From: Limnomonas spitsbergensis
Lineage: Eukaryota; Chlorophyta; Chlorophyceae; Chlamydomonadales
Reading direction: 5' to 3'
Length of the DNA stretch: 64,000 nucleotides
NCBI GenBank assembly: GCA_037349105.1
Contig: JAYJMM010000017.1
Span: 1,240,001-1,304,000 of the forward strand
The notes under the pieces were generated by a model. The model was not told where the DNA came from and did no database searches. It was given only the letters and a program-made list of their open reading frames with translations. The translations under genes and the position numbers were made by a program. Positions 55,701 through 63,695 of this stretch are shown piece by piece (within the stretch, counting starts at the first letter, position 1; each line of letters starts with the position of its first letter).

Positions 55701-58700
55701 CTGCAGCTGGTAGGAGGGGTACCTGCAGCTGGTAGGATGGGTACCTGCAGCTGGTATGAGGGGTACCTGCAGCTGGTAGGAGGGGTGCCTGCAGCTGGTA
55801 GGAGGGGTACCTGCAGCTGGTAGGGGGGTGTCTGCAGCTGGTAGGAGGGGGGTGCCAGCAGCTGGTAGGGGAGGTGCCTGCAGCTGGTAGGGGGGTGCCT
55901 GCAGCTGGTAGGAGGGGTGCCAGCAGCTGGTAGGAGGGGTGCCTGCAGCTGGTAGGAGGGGTGCCTGCAGCTGGTAGGAGGGGTGCCTGCAGCTGGTAGG
56001 AGGGGTGCCTGCGGCTGGTAGGAGGGGTGCCTGCAGCTGGTAGGAGGGGTGCCTGCAGCTGGTAGGAGGGGTGCCAGCAGCTGGTAGGAGGGGTGCCTGC
56101 AGCTGGTAGGAGGGGTGCCTGCAGCTGGTAGGAGGGGTGCCAGCAGCTGGTAGGAGGGGTGCCTGCAGCTGGTAGGAGGGGTGCCAGCAGCTGGTAGGAG
56201 GGGTGCCTGCAGCTGGTAGGAGGGGTGCCTGCAGCTGGTAGGAGGGGTGCCAGCAGCTGGTAGGGGGGTACCTGCAGCTGGTAGGAGGGGTGCCAGCAGC
56301 TGGTAGGAGGGGTGCCTGGAGCTGGTAGGAGGGGTACCTGCAGCTGGTAGGAGGGGTGCCAGCAGCTGGTAGGAGGGGTGCCTGGAGCTGGTAGGAGGGG
56401 TGCCTGCAGCTGGTAGGAGGGGTGCCAGCAGCTGGTAGGAGGGGTGCCTGCAGCTGGTAGGAGGGGTACCTGCAGCTGGTAGGAGGGGTGCCTGCAGCTG
56501 GTAGGTGGGGTGCCTGCAGCTGGTAGGAGGGGTGCCTGCAGCTGGTAGGAGGGGTGGTGCCTGCAGCTGGTAGGAGGGGTGCCTGCAGCTGGTAGGGGGG
56601 GTGCCTGCAGCTGGTAGGAGGGATGCCTGTAGCTGGTAGCTAGGGGGGGTGCCTGCAGCTGGTAGGAGGGGTGCCTGCAGCTGGTAGGAGGGGTACCTGC
56701 AGCTGGTAGGATGGGTACCTGCAGCTGGTATGAGGGGTACCTGCAGCTGGTAGGAGGGGTACCTGCAGCTGGTAGGAGGGGTGCCTGCAGCTGGTAGGAG
56801 GGGTACCTGAAGCTGGTAGGAGGGGTACCTGCAGCTGGTAGGAGGGGTACCTGCAGCTGGTAGGAGGGGTGCCTGCAGCTGGTAGGAGGGGTGCCTGCAG
56901 CTGGTAGGAGGGGTACCTGCAGCTGGTAGGAAGGGTACCTGCAGCTGGTAGGATGGGTACCTGCAGCTGGTATGAGGGGTACCTGCAGCTGGTAGGAGGG
57001 GTACCTGCAGCTGGTAGGAGGGGTGCCTGCAGCTGGTAGGAGGGGTGCCTGCAGCTGGTAGGAGGGGTGCCTGCAGCTGGTAGGAGGGGTACCTGCAGCT
57101 GGTAGGGGGGTGCCTGCAGCTGGTAGGAGGGGTGCCTGCAGCTGGTAGGAGGGGTACCTGCAGCTGGTAGGAGGGGTGCCTGCAGCTGGTAGGAGGGGTG
57201 GTGCCTGCAGCTGGTAGGAGGGGTACCTGCAGCTGGTAGGAGGGGTACCTGCAGCTGGTAGGAGGGGTACCTGCAGCTGGTATGAGGGGTACCTGCAGCT
57301 GGTAGGAGGGGTGCCTGCAGATGGTAGGAGGGGTACCTGCAGCTGGTAGGAGGGGTACCTGCAGCTGGTATGAGGGGTACCTGCAGCTGGTAGGAGGGGT
57401 GCCTGCAGCTGGTAGGAGGGTTGCCTGCAGCTGGTAGGAGGGGTACCTGCAGCTGGTAGGAGGGGTACCTGCAGCTGGTAGGAGGGGTGCCTGCAGCTGG
57501 TAGGAGGGGTGCCTGCAGCTGGAAGGAGGGGTACCTGCAGCTGGTAGGAGGGGTACCTGCAGCTGGTAGGAGGGGTACCTGCAGCTGGTAGGAGGGGTGC
57601 CTGCAGCTGGTAGGAGGGGTGCCTGCAGCTGGTAGGAGGGGTACCTGCAGCTGGTAGGAGGGGTACCTGCAGCTGGTAGGAGGGGTACCTGCAGCTGGTA
57701 GGAGGGGTACCTGCAGCTGGTAGGAGGGGTACCTGCAGCTGGTAGGAGGGGTACCTGCAGCTGGTAGGAGGGGTGCCTGCAGCTGGTAGGAGGGGTACCT
57801 GCAGCTGGTAGGAGGGGTACCTGCAGCTGGTAGGAGGGGTGCCTGCAGCTGGTAGGAGGGGTACCTGCAGCTGGTAGGAGGGGTGCCTGCAGCTGGTAGG
57901 AGGGGTACCTGCAGCTGGTAGGAGGGGTGCCTGCAGCTGGTAGGAGGGGTGCCAGCAGCTGGTAGGAGGGGTGCCTGCAGCTGGTAGGAGGGGTACCTGC
58001 AGCTGGTAGGAGGGGTACCTGCAGCTGGTAGGAGGGGTGCCTGCAGCTGGTAGGAGGGGTGCCTGCAGCTGGTAGGAGGGGTGCCTGCAGCTGGTAGGAG
58101 GGGTACCTGCAGCTGGTAGGAGGGGTACCTGCAGCTGGTAGGAGGGGTACCTGCAGCTGGTAGGAGGGGTTTACTCACGACACTCACAACAATGACTGCA
58201 CTCACTAACCTTACCCTAACAACCCTTTCTGATGATCCTTGCTACCTCTGCTGATGACCCTTTCCACCCTGATATGAAAGTGATGTCCCAATGTCCTCTG
58301 GGCATACTGGAAATGCCGGTGGGCCCTCTGCCCCTTGCCTTGCCGACACCATGCCCCTAGCCACCCACCCCCTCCACTGTATGCAGAGTGCGTCTTGACA
58401 ATGCCTGTGGGCTTGATGGCTGATTGTCTTCTCCGGCTACAAACACCCTCAGCCTGTCCAGTTTCCCTCCTTGAAGCTTGCGACCGAACCAATGCCCCTC
58501 GTCACCGCTCCCCCGACTGTGTGCAGGGCGTCCTGACGATGCCTGTGGGGCTGATGGCTCTCTTCTCTGGCTGTGACACTGACGGCCTGTCCCTGCGAGT
58601 CGACATTCCTGACCTGTTGACTAAGCTGTCCATCACCATCCTGGCGCCGGCAGTAGCTGGGAAGGTGCGTGCCTGGATGGGGGAGGAGGGGCATAGGTGG

Positions 58701-61700
58701 CTGGGGGAGGTAGAAAGGAGGGAAGGGGAGAGAGAAAGCAGTTGATTCAGGAGGTAGGAGAGGGGCAGGGCATGGATTTGTGTCAAAGGGAGAGACGGGG
58801 GGGGGACGGGTGCCCGACGTTCTCTCAAAGTGTTTATATTCTCCATAATATATATGAGCATAGTGATGCCCGGTGCCCATTGTGACACTGGGCATCACTG
58901 TGTGTGTGGGGGGGGGGGGGGCATGTGTGTGTGTGTGTGCATGTGCGTGCATGCGTGTGCATGATCCCTAGAAGCCTACCCAGCGCTGTGGCCGAATGCT
59001 TATTTAATTATTAATAAAATGTGTTTTTGTTTATGTCCGACATCTATTTTATTTCTTCTATGGATTGATGCTTCATGACACTGGTGTCAACTATTTATTT
59101 CTGGAAGGCCCATTTGACCGTGCAGGCTCACTGGAGCCGACCCAGTGCTGCGGCTGGGAATTTATTTGCATATTGTATTCATATTAATGATTCATTGAAG
59201 TCGCCCCTGATGGCGAATCTCTATCTTGTGTGTGCAGGTTATATGGGAGCCCACCCAGTGCTGCGTCTGAAAGCTTATTTTAACATGTGATTGTTTATTG
59301 TATTTATTGAAGCTGCCCCTGATGAAGGCTCTCTCATTTGAGATCAGGTTTCTCTGTCAGCCTGTCAGGAACCCTTGCCGTCAGGATCCCTTACCCAGTT
59401 CTGCTTCAGAGAGGTTATGTGTTTATTTATTTCCCAAATTATGTCTGACTTAAGCCCTTCTAATAGTGCTATCATTTAAATCAATATGAGATTTTTAGCT
59501 TCACCACCAATTGTTTTTACACTCCTGATATACACATTTCAGTTTTTATACAGGTGGAAATCGATTCATGAAATATGTAAATAGTTTATTGAAGCCGCCA
59601 CTGATGAACGCTCTTTCTCGTGAGTGCAGGTTCTCCGGGAAGTATGGCAGCCAATCGAAGACTTTGCCCGGCGTCAGCGTACGCCGCTGTCGCTGCTGAG
59701 CACCACCCTGCTGGCCTTCATCATCTGGCAAACCCTCAGCTGGGCACGCAGCACGTTGTTTCAGACGCAGGTGCGTGGGGTGCTCAGGCCATGCATAGCT
59801 TGTTTCTCAGGCAGGGTGTTCGAGTTTAGGGTTTTTAGGGTTTAGGTTTCAGTGCGTGGGGTGCTCAGGCAATGCATAGCATGTTCCTCAGGCAGGGCGT
59901 GAGGGTTTCGGGTTTTAGTGCGTGGCTGCTCAGGCCATGCATAACTTTTTCCTCAGGCAGGGTGTATAAATGCTGAGAACCAACACCCTCCCGACCTTCA
60001 GTATCGGCCGTGCTCGCCCTCAGCTCAGCTGGCTGCACACTCTTCCCTCCAGAGGTGAGCGGGCAGCACACTACCCTCTTCCAGGCCCTGTGGCTTGTTC
60101 TAGGTGGGGGCAATGGGTCACGTGCTGGGGCGAGTATGGCTGAGTACTGAGCGACCCCCACCCCCTAGCCATCATATAGGCCGGACCTCAAGCTCACAGC
60201 ATTTTGTTCCAGGATAAGGTGAGTGGGCTCGACGAGCACACGCAAAGCTACTATGCACTTTTTGTATCAGCACCGAGTACCGCCAGGCTATCTTTTGCAG
60301 GCCTCCCTATGGTCGCAAAAGACCCGATTGCCCCGCAGCCTTGATCAGCCTCCGGCTGGATGCCCAAGCTGCATACCTGGCCACAACTGGGGCCTCCAGC
60401 AAGAGGCTGGAGTGTAGCTGACTTGTAACTGGCGTGTCGCTGACCCCAGAAAAAACGCAGTGCTACTCTGAAGCAAGGCTCACAGCACCCTTTTTGCAGA
60501 AGTCAGTACTCAAGAATGTCGGACCACCTTTGGTGGGCCTCCCCACGGCTGGCCTGACTGCTGGCCTGACTGCTGGCCTGACTGCTGGCCTGACTGCTGG
60601 CCTGACTGCTGGCCTGACTGCTGGCCTGACTGCTGGCCTGACTACTGGCCTGGCTGCTGGCCTGACTACTGGCCTGGCTGCTGGCCTGACTGCTGGCCTA
60701 AATTCTTGCCTGACTGATGGCCTGACTGCTGGCCTGACTGCTGGCCTGACTACTGGCCTGGCTGCTGGCCTGGCTGCTGGCCTAAGTTCTTGCCTGACCG
60801 ATGGCCTGACTGCTGGCCTGACTGCTGGCCTGGCTGCTGGCCTGACTGCTAGCCTGACTCCTGGCCTGACTGCTGGCCTGGCTGCTGGCCTGACTGCAAG
60901 CCTGGCTGCTGGCCTGGCTGCTGGCTTGACTGCTGGCCTGACTACTGGCCTGACTGCTGGCCTGACTGCTGACCAGACTGCTGGCCTGACTGCTAGCCTG
61001 ACTACTGGCCTGACTTCTGGCCTGGCTGCTGGCCTGACTACTGGCCTGGCTGCTTTCCTGGCTGCTGGCCTGACTACTGGCCTGACTACTGGCCTGACTG
61101 CTGGCATGACTACTGGCCTGAGTTCTTGCCTGATTGATGGCCTGGCTGCTGGCCTGACTGCTGGCCTGACTGCTGGCCCGACTGCTGGCCTGACTGCTGG
61201 CTTGACTGCTGGCTTAGACTGCTGGCTTGACTGCTGGCCTGACTGCTGGCTTGACTGCTGGCCTGACTGCTGGCTTCACTGCTGGCCTGACTTCTGGCCT
61301 GGCTGCTGGCTTGACTGCTGGCTTGACTGTTGGCCTGACTGCTGGCTTGACTGCTGGCCTGACTGCTGGCTTGGCTGCTGGCCTGACTGCTGGCCTGACT
61401 GCTGGCCTGACTGCTGGCCTGACAGCTGGCCTGACTACTGGCCAGACTGCAGGCCTGGCTGCTGGTCTAGGTCTGGATTAGCAGTTAAAGCCTCTTCAGT
61501 TTGCACCTGTTGAATACACATGTAGAGAAGTGGGTGTGGGGTGGGTGGGGGGGGGGGGGCTAGTTGGGAAAATAGAGAAGTGTACATGTGTGTGTGGGCA
61601 TACGTCATCTTTCTGCTCAAATGAGATGTGTCCCAAAGTATGCATATTGGGGGCCCCAGGGTACAAGGGTTCCTAGGACATCCTCAGGGGGGCACAGGGG

Positions 61701-63613
61701 TTCCTAGGACATCCTCAGGGGGGCACAGGGATTCCTAGGGCATCCTCAGGGGGGCACAGGGGTCCTAGGACATCCTCAGGGGGGCACAGGGGTTCCTAGG
61801 ACATCCTCAGGGGGGCACAAGGGTTCCTAGGACATCCTCAGGGGGGCACAGGGGTCCTAGGACATCCTCAGGGGGGCACAGGGGTTCCTAGGACATCCTC
61901 AGGGGGGCACAGGGGTCCTAGGACATCCTCAGGGGGGCACAGGGGTTCCTAGTACATCCTCAGGGGGGCACAGGGGTTCCTAGGACATCCTCAGGGGGGC
62001 ACAGAGGTTACTAGGACATCCTCAGGGGGGCACAAGGGTTCCTAGGACATCCTCAGGGGGGCACAAGGGTTCCTAGGACATCCTCAGGGGGGCACAAGGG
62101 TTCCTAGGACATCCTCAGGGGGGCACAAGGGTTCCTAGGACATCCTCAGGGGGGCACAGGGGTTCCTAGTACATCCTCAGGGGGGCACAGGGGTTCCTAG
62201 TACATCCTCAGGGGGGCACAGGGGTTCCTAGTACATCCTCAGGGGGGCACAGGGGTTCCTAGTACATCCTCAGGGGGCACAGGGGTTCCTAGGACATCCT
62301 CAGGGGGGCACAGGGGTTCCTAGGGCATCCTCAGGGGGGCACAGGGGTTCCTAGTACATCCTCAGGGGGCACAGGGGTTCCTAGTACATCCTCAGGGGGG
62401 CACAGGGGTTCCTAGTACATCCTCAGGGGGCACAGGGGTTCCTAGGACATCCTCAGGGGGGCACAGGGGTTCCTAGTACATCCTCAGGGGGGCACAGGGG
62501 TTCCTAGGACATCCTCAGGGGGGCACAGGGGTTCCTAGGGCATCCTCAGGGGGGCACAGGGGTTCCTAGTACATCCTCAGGGGGGCACAGGGGTTCCTAG
62601 TACATCCTCAGGGGGGCACAGGGGTTCCTAGTACATCCTCAGGGGGCACAGGGGTTCCTAGGACATCCTCAGGGGGGCATAGGGGTTCCTAGGGCATCCT
62701 CAGGGGCACAGGGGTTCCTAGTACATCCTCAGGGGGGCACAGGGGTTCCTAGTACATCCTCAGGGGGCACAGGGGTTCCTAGTACATCCTCAGGGGGGCA
62801 CAATGGTTCCTAGGACATCCTCAGGGGGCACAGGGGTTCCTAGGGCATCCTCAGGGGGGCACAGGGGTTCCTAGGGCATCCTCAGGGGGGCACAGGGGTT
62901 CCTAGTACATCCTCAGGGGGGCACAGGGGTTCCTAGTACATCCTCAGGGGGCACAGGGGTTCCTAGGGCATCCTCAGGGGGGCAAAGGGGTTCCTAGGGC
63001 ATCCTCAGGGGGGCACAGGGGTTCCTAGTACATCCTCAGGGGGCACAGGGGTTCCTAGGACATCCTCAGGGGGGCACAGGGGTTCCTAGGGCATCCTCAG
63101 GGGGGCACAGGGGTTCCTAGGGCATCCTTAGGGGGGCATAGGGGTCCCAGTTCATCCACAGGGGGGCTCTTCCCCGGGGCTTCCCAGGGCAAAAAATAAA
63201 AAGCCAGAACTGTGCATGGTTTCCAATCCTTTATACAGATTTCAGATCTCTGGGTATAGGCGATTAAACACGCCCATTCAAGATACGTCCCCCCGTGTCA
63301 TGATAGATGGTAACTGTGGACTATTTACTCAACGGTATCTCTCTTACTTTGCAATGGCCCTTACGATTGGCTTTGGCATTATGCAGAGCGGTCTTGCCTT
63401 TCGCTGAGGGCATCCCAATCGCAGCTAACCTCATTTTACTTCCGCCTCTGTGCAAGTGGCCTTTTTAATTTGCCTCTCTCGGCCTCCACTGAAGCCCCTC
63501 CCTTCCCCACTCATCCTCCTCTGTCTCAATCAGGCAGGCATGATCGTCTCGGTCATCGTCCTCTCTTCATTCATCCACGTTGCCTACCTGGCGATCAACT
63601 ACTGTGTTGTGTG
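13618..63613 (+). CDS. SLC10A7-like (SBF-like, bile-acid:sodium symporter fold) membrane transporter; 3' end beyond window
   Basis: Exons: 13618-13740, 14077-14169, 15120-15234, 15773-15888, 58527-58664, 59630-59770 and 63534-63613, all open with consistent phases (0, 0, 1, 0, 0, 0, then 2). Joined segments follow the SLC10A7/RCH1 order: a first TM ([15 protein letters not shown]), [11 protein letters not shown], a TM with [40 protein letters not shown]+GVLTMPVGL across the giant intron, [54 protein letters not shown]10A7/RCH1 proteins are multi-pass membrane proteins implicated in regulating calcium entry and in Golgi glycosylation. The start at 13618 begins [17 protein letters not shown], close to the family's N-terminus. 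A short stretch between exons 59630-59770 and 63534 is probably missing. Intron 4 is about 42.6 kb. The frame is intact throughout, so the gene may work if that intron can be transcribed and removed. Confidence 0.85.
13864..13898 (+). repeat. 7-bp microsatellite (ACCATGC)n in intron 1
   Basis: Four to five units of ACCATGC, the first diverged (ACCATGTACCATGC), lie inside intron 1. Confidence 0.7.
14077..14169 (+). CDS. SLC10A7-like exon 2
   Basis: Acceptor GTCCCTCAG, donor GTCAGT; 31 codons, phase 0-0. It reads [20 protein letters not shown] then [11 protein letters not shown]. SGLxLxTxEL is a hallmark of the SLC10A7/RCH1 group. Confidence 0.8.
14324..14339 (+). repeat. Short copy of exon 2 end within intron 2
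   Basis: CAGGAGCTCAAGCAGG matches the exon 2 end and donor start at 14155-14170 (AAGGAGCTAAAGCAGG) at 14 of 16 positions. It may be a remnant of a donor-side duplication, but it is short enough to be chance. Confidence 0.35.
14541..15029 (+). repeat. Three decayed copies of exon 3 (with its acceptor) in intron 2
   Basis: Copy a (14541-14584, preceded by a C-tract and CACCCAG) reads ATCCGTGGGAGCC, then TGGATGCTCGC, encoding [11 protein letters not shown] against [11 protein letters not shown] in the real exon. Copy b (14846-14890) reads GAACCCATGGGCACTCTCGC and CTTCTGCTCCATGCTC, against NPWAL and FCSIL. Copy c (14960-15029) reads ATCCACAGGAGCCTGTGGGC and TCCTTTTCTTGAC. Between a and b, 14650-14850 holds a degenerate repeat rich in CCCAGATCTG. 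The pattern suggests successive duplication of the intron end plus exon 3, followed by decay. Confidence 0.6.
15120..15234 (+). CDS. SLC10A7-like exon 3
   Basis: Acceptor CCAACCTTCAG, donor GTAGGT; phase 0 to 1. It reads [20 protein letters not shown] then [18 protein letters not shown], a TM segment plus loop. It is chosen over the upstream look-alikes because it is the longest, has both splice sites and joins in phase to exon 4. Confidence 0.8.
15226..15430 (+). repeat. 92-bp tandem duplication of exon 3 end, donor and intron start
   Basis: Copy 1 (15226-15310) starts TGTCCATCGGTAGGTCCCTT and covers exon end, donor and intron. Copy 2 (15318-15403) starts TGTCCATCATTAGGTCCCTT; its donor GT is mutated to AT. 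A third partial copy starts TGTCCAGGTTAGG at 15412. Shared later words include AGCAA, TTCAGCT and GGAGGCC/AGAGGCC. Confidence 0.75.
15431..15772 (+). other. Intron 3 remainder
   Basis: Pyrimidine-rich sequence (ACCTCCACCCTCC, CCCCCCATCCTCCCCC, CTACCTCCTACCTCC) leading to the acceptor TATATCTGCAG at 15772. No further exon is seen. Confidence 0.6.
15773..15888 (+). CDS. SLC10A7-like exon 4
   Basis: Phase 1 to 0. It reads [20 protein letters not shown] then [19 protein letters not shown]. It contains the GNEA motif of the SLC10A7 group. The last bases AATGTGCTG and donor GTAGGG are the apparent seed of the giant 22-bp array that follows without a gap. Confidence 0.85.
20163..29806 (+). repeat. 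Tandem 4,822-bp higher-order duplication within the 22-bp array
   Basis: Copy 1 (about 20163-24984) is followed directly by copy 2 (about 24985-29806). Rare variants recur at exactly 4,822 bp: CTGCGG at 20172/24994, GTAGTGCC at 20523/25345, GCTTGTAGG at 22061/26883, GCCATCAGC at 22292/27114, GGATGCCTGTAG at 22579/27401 and CAGCTAGTAGG at 22921/27743. Only a few differences were noticed (for example TGCAACTGG near 28247 and GTGTCTGCAG near 28527), implying a recent event. Confidence 0.85.
39006..58171 (+). repeat. Four multi-kilobase higher-order units at the 3' end of the array
   Basis: Equivalent GGATGCCTGTAG markers lie near 39006, 43626 (repeated at 44335), 48999 and 53684, giving periods of about 4.6-5.4 kb; the longest carries an extra block of about 709 bp. 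Each unit has the same succession of variants and a segment rich in GGTACC units (about 42000-43480, 47330-48860, 52000-53520, 56690-58170). Earlier, shorter GGTACC-rich blocks at about 35680-36760 and 38210-38560 look related. Confidence 0.7.
58172..58526 (+). other. Unique 3' end of intron 4, with decayed copy of exon 5
   Basis: After the array ends (GGAGGGGTTTACTCACGAC) there are 355 bp to the acceptor GACTGTGTGCAG at 58526. 58346-58450 repeats the region around that acceptor: CACCATGCCCCTAGCCACC, CCACTGTATGCAG, then a partial exon 5 copy reading [13 protein letters not shown] weaker third copy may lie near 58300 (CTGGAAATGCCGGTGGGC). Confidence 0.65.
58527..58664 (+). CDS. SLC10A7-like exon 5
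   Basis: 46 codons, phase 0-0, acceptor GTGTGCAG, donor GTGCGT. It reads [20 protein letters not shown], then [25 protein letters not shown] (exon 4) joined to GVLTMPVGL restores the expected family sequence after the GNEA motif, which links the two sides of the giant intron. Confidence 0.85.
58665..59629 (+). repeat. Intron 5 with repeated acceptor-like segments and G/GT microsatellites
   Basis: A G-run of about 14-15 bases lies near 58907-58921, followed by (GT)n to about 58960. From 58965 on, a degenerate repeat of about 100-130 bp recurs: TGAAGTCGCCCCTGATGGCG with GTGTGTGCAGGTT near 59200-59242; TGAAGCTGCCCCTGATGAAG with ATCAGGTT near 59308-59350; and the last copy TGAAGCCGCCACTGATGAAC with GTGAGTGCAGGTT at 59590-59631, which is the real exon 6 acceptor. 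CCCAGTGCTGCG and TTTATTTTAACAT-like words recur between them. Confidence 0.6.
59630..59770 (+). CDS. SLC10A7-like exon 6
   Basis: 47 codons, phase 0-0, acceptor GTGAGTGCAG, donor GTGCGT. It reads [20 protein letters not shown] then [20 protein letters not shown]. It corresponds to the family's cytoplasmic loop (RR-x-basic) and the following TM segment. Confidence 0.8.
59771..59965 (+). repeat. Three repeats (66-81 bp) starting at the exon 6 donor
   Basis: GTGCGTGG begins copies at 59771 (the real donor), 59852 and 59918. Each continues with TGCTCAGGC, ATGCATA and CTCAGGCAGGG. Between copies 1 and 2 lies TTTAGGGTTTTTAGGGTTTA (59825-59844), a plant-type telomere-like stretch. Confidence 0.75.
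59966..60547 (+). other. Intron 6 part with possible small exon(s)
   Basis: The protein family expects a short stretch (about 5-25 residues) between exon 6 and the exon at 63534. Candidates are 60002-60054 (acceptor CGACCTTCAG, donor GTGAGC), combined with 60200-60218 (acceptor CTCACAG, donor GTGAGT) to give 72 nt in phase, or a micro-exon GATAAG at 60213-60218. None can be confirmed from sequence alone. Confidence 0.3.
60548..61466 (+). repeat. 12-bp minisatellite (CTGGCCTGACTG)
   Basis: About 76 units of a 12-bp repeat with point variants (ACTACTGG, GGCTGCTGG, TTCTTGCCTGACTGATGG). The unit is a multiple of three, so both strands stay open for several hundred codons (AGLT repeats on plus, RPAV repeats on minus). 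It lies within intron 6 and has no independent sign of being coding. Confidence 0.9.
61467..61661 (+). other. Spacer between minisatellites with G-run
   Basis: About 195 bp of unique sequence. It contains a G-rich run near 61537-61559 (GGGTGGGTGGGGGGG-like) and GTGTGTG. No gene is seen. Confidence 0.6.
61662..63167 (+). repeat. 31-bp minisatellite
   Basis: About 48 units of a 31-bp repeat containing GGGGTTCCTAGGACATCC then TCAGGGGGGCACA. Variants are CTAGTACATCC, CTAGGGCATCC, and units 1 bp shorter (CAGGGGGCAC or GGGGTCC). The variants occur in short recurring series, implying block duplications. It is intronic with no coding signal. Confidence 0.95.
63168..63533 (+). other. Intron 6, 3' end
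   Basis: Unique sequence without a recognised exon. Pyrimidine-rich from 63425 (CTTCCGCCTCTGTG, CCCTCCCTTCCCCACTCATCC) leading to the acceptor CTCAATCAG at 63533. Confidence 0.6.
63534..63613 (+). CDS. SLC10A7-like exon 8 (last exon in window)
   Basis: Phase 0 to 2, donor GTGAGA. It reads [20 protein letters not shown] then INYCVVW, a TM segment of the transporter. It is numbered 8 to leave room for the unconfirmed small exon. Further C-terminal exons must lie beyond position 64000. Confidence 0.75.
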
Positions 63614-63695
63614 GTGAGAATTACAACCTTAAACCCTGAACCCTGAACCCTGAACCCGAAACTATGGCGATAAAATACTGTGCTGCGTGGTGAAG
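63591..63695 (+). repeat. 76-bp duplication of exon 8 end and donor
   Basis: 63591 reads GCGATCAACTACTGTGTTGT then GTGGTGAGAA; 63667 reads GCGATAAAATACTGTGCTGC then GTGGTGAAGA. The copy has lost the clean GTGAGA context. The spacer has CCTTAAACCCTGAACCCTGA, degenerate telomere-like repeats. Confidence 0.6.

Larger units (their letters stand above)
15886..58171 (+). repeat. Giant 22-bp minisatellite (about 42.3 kb) filling intron 4
   Basis: Roughly 1,900 tandem units, mostly 22 bp with 21- and 25-bp variants, run from the exon 4 donor to 58171. The core is CTGGTAGGAGGGG, followed by TGCCTGCAG. Common variants are GTACC for GTGCC (creating GGTACC), CCAGCAG for CCTGCAG, GTGTCTGCAG, CTGCAGATGG, CTGGAG, CTGCGG, TATGAGGGG, GGATGGGTACC, and a marker GTAGCTGGTAGCTAGGGG recurring about 36 times. 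The first unit includes the exon's last three bases and the donor (CTG-GTAGGG). The G-rich strand is the sense strand. Almost every unit carries CTGCAG or CAGCTG palindromes. No other sequence interrupts the array. Confidence 0.97.

Noticed and set aside
40989..58205. Further minus-strand open frames (209, 418 and 521 codons)
   Set aside because: The same repeat artefact, ending at the same marker (40989, 46318, 56640).
58697..59290. Short open frames after exon 5 (62 and 71 codons)
   Set aside because: They lie in the intron between exons 5 and 6, have no family resemblance and overlap repeated acceptor segments.
60434..61513. AGLT-repeat protein on plus (359 codons) and RPAV-repeat protein on minus (214 codons)
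   Set aside because: A 12-bp unit keeps any frame without a stop open. There are no splice-phase links, no start context and no domain outside the repeat.
61662..63167. CRISPR-like array
   Set aside because: Units are contiguous without unique spacers and the genome is eukaryotic with spliced genes; it is a minisatellite.
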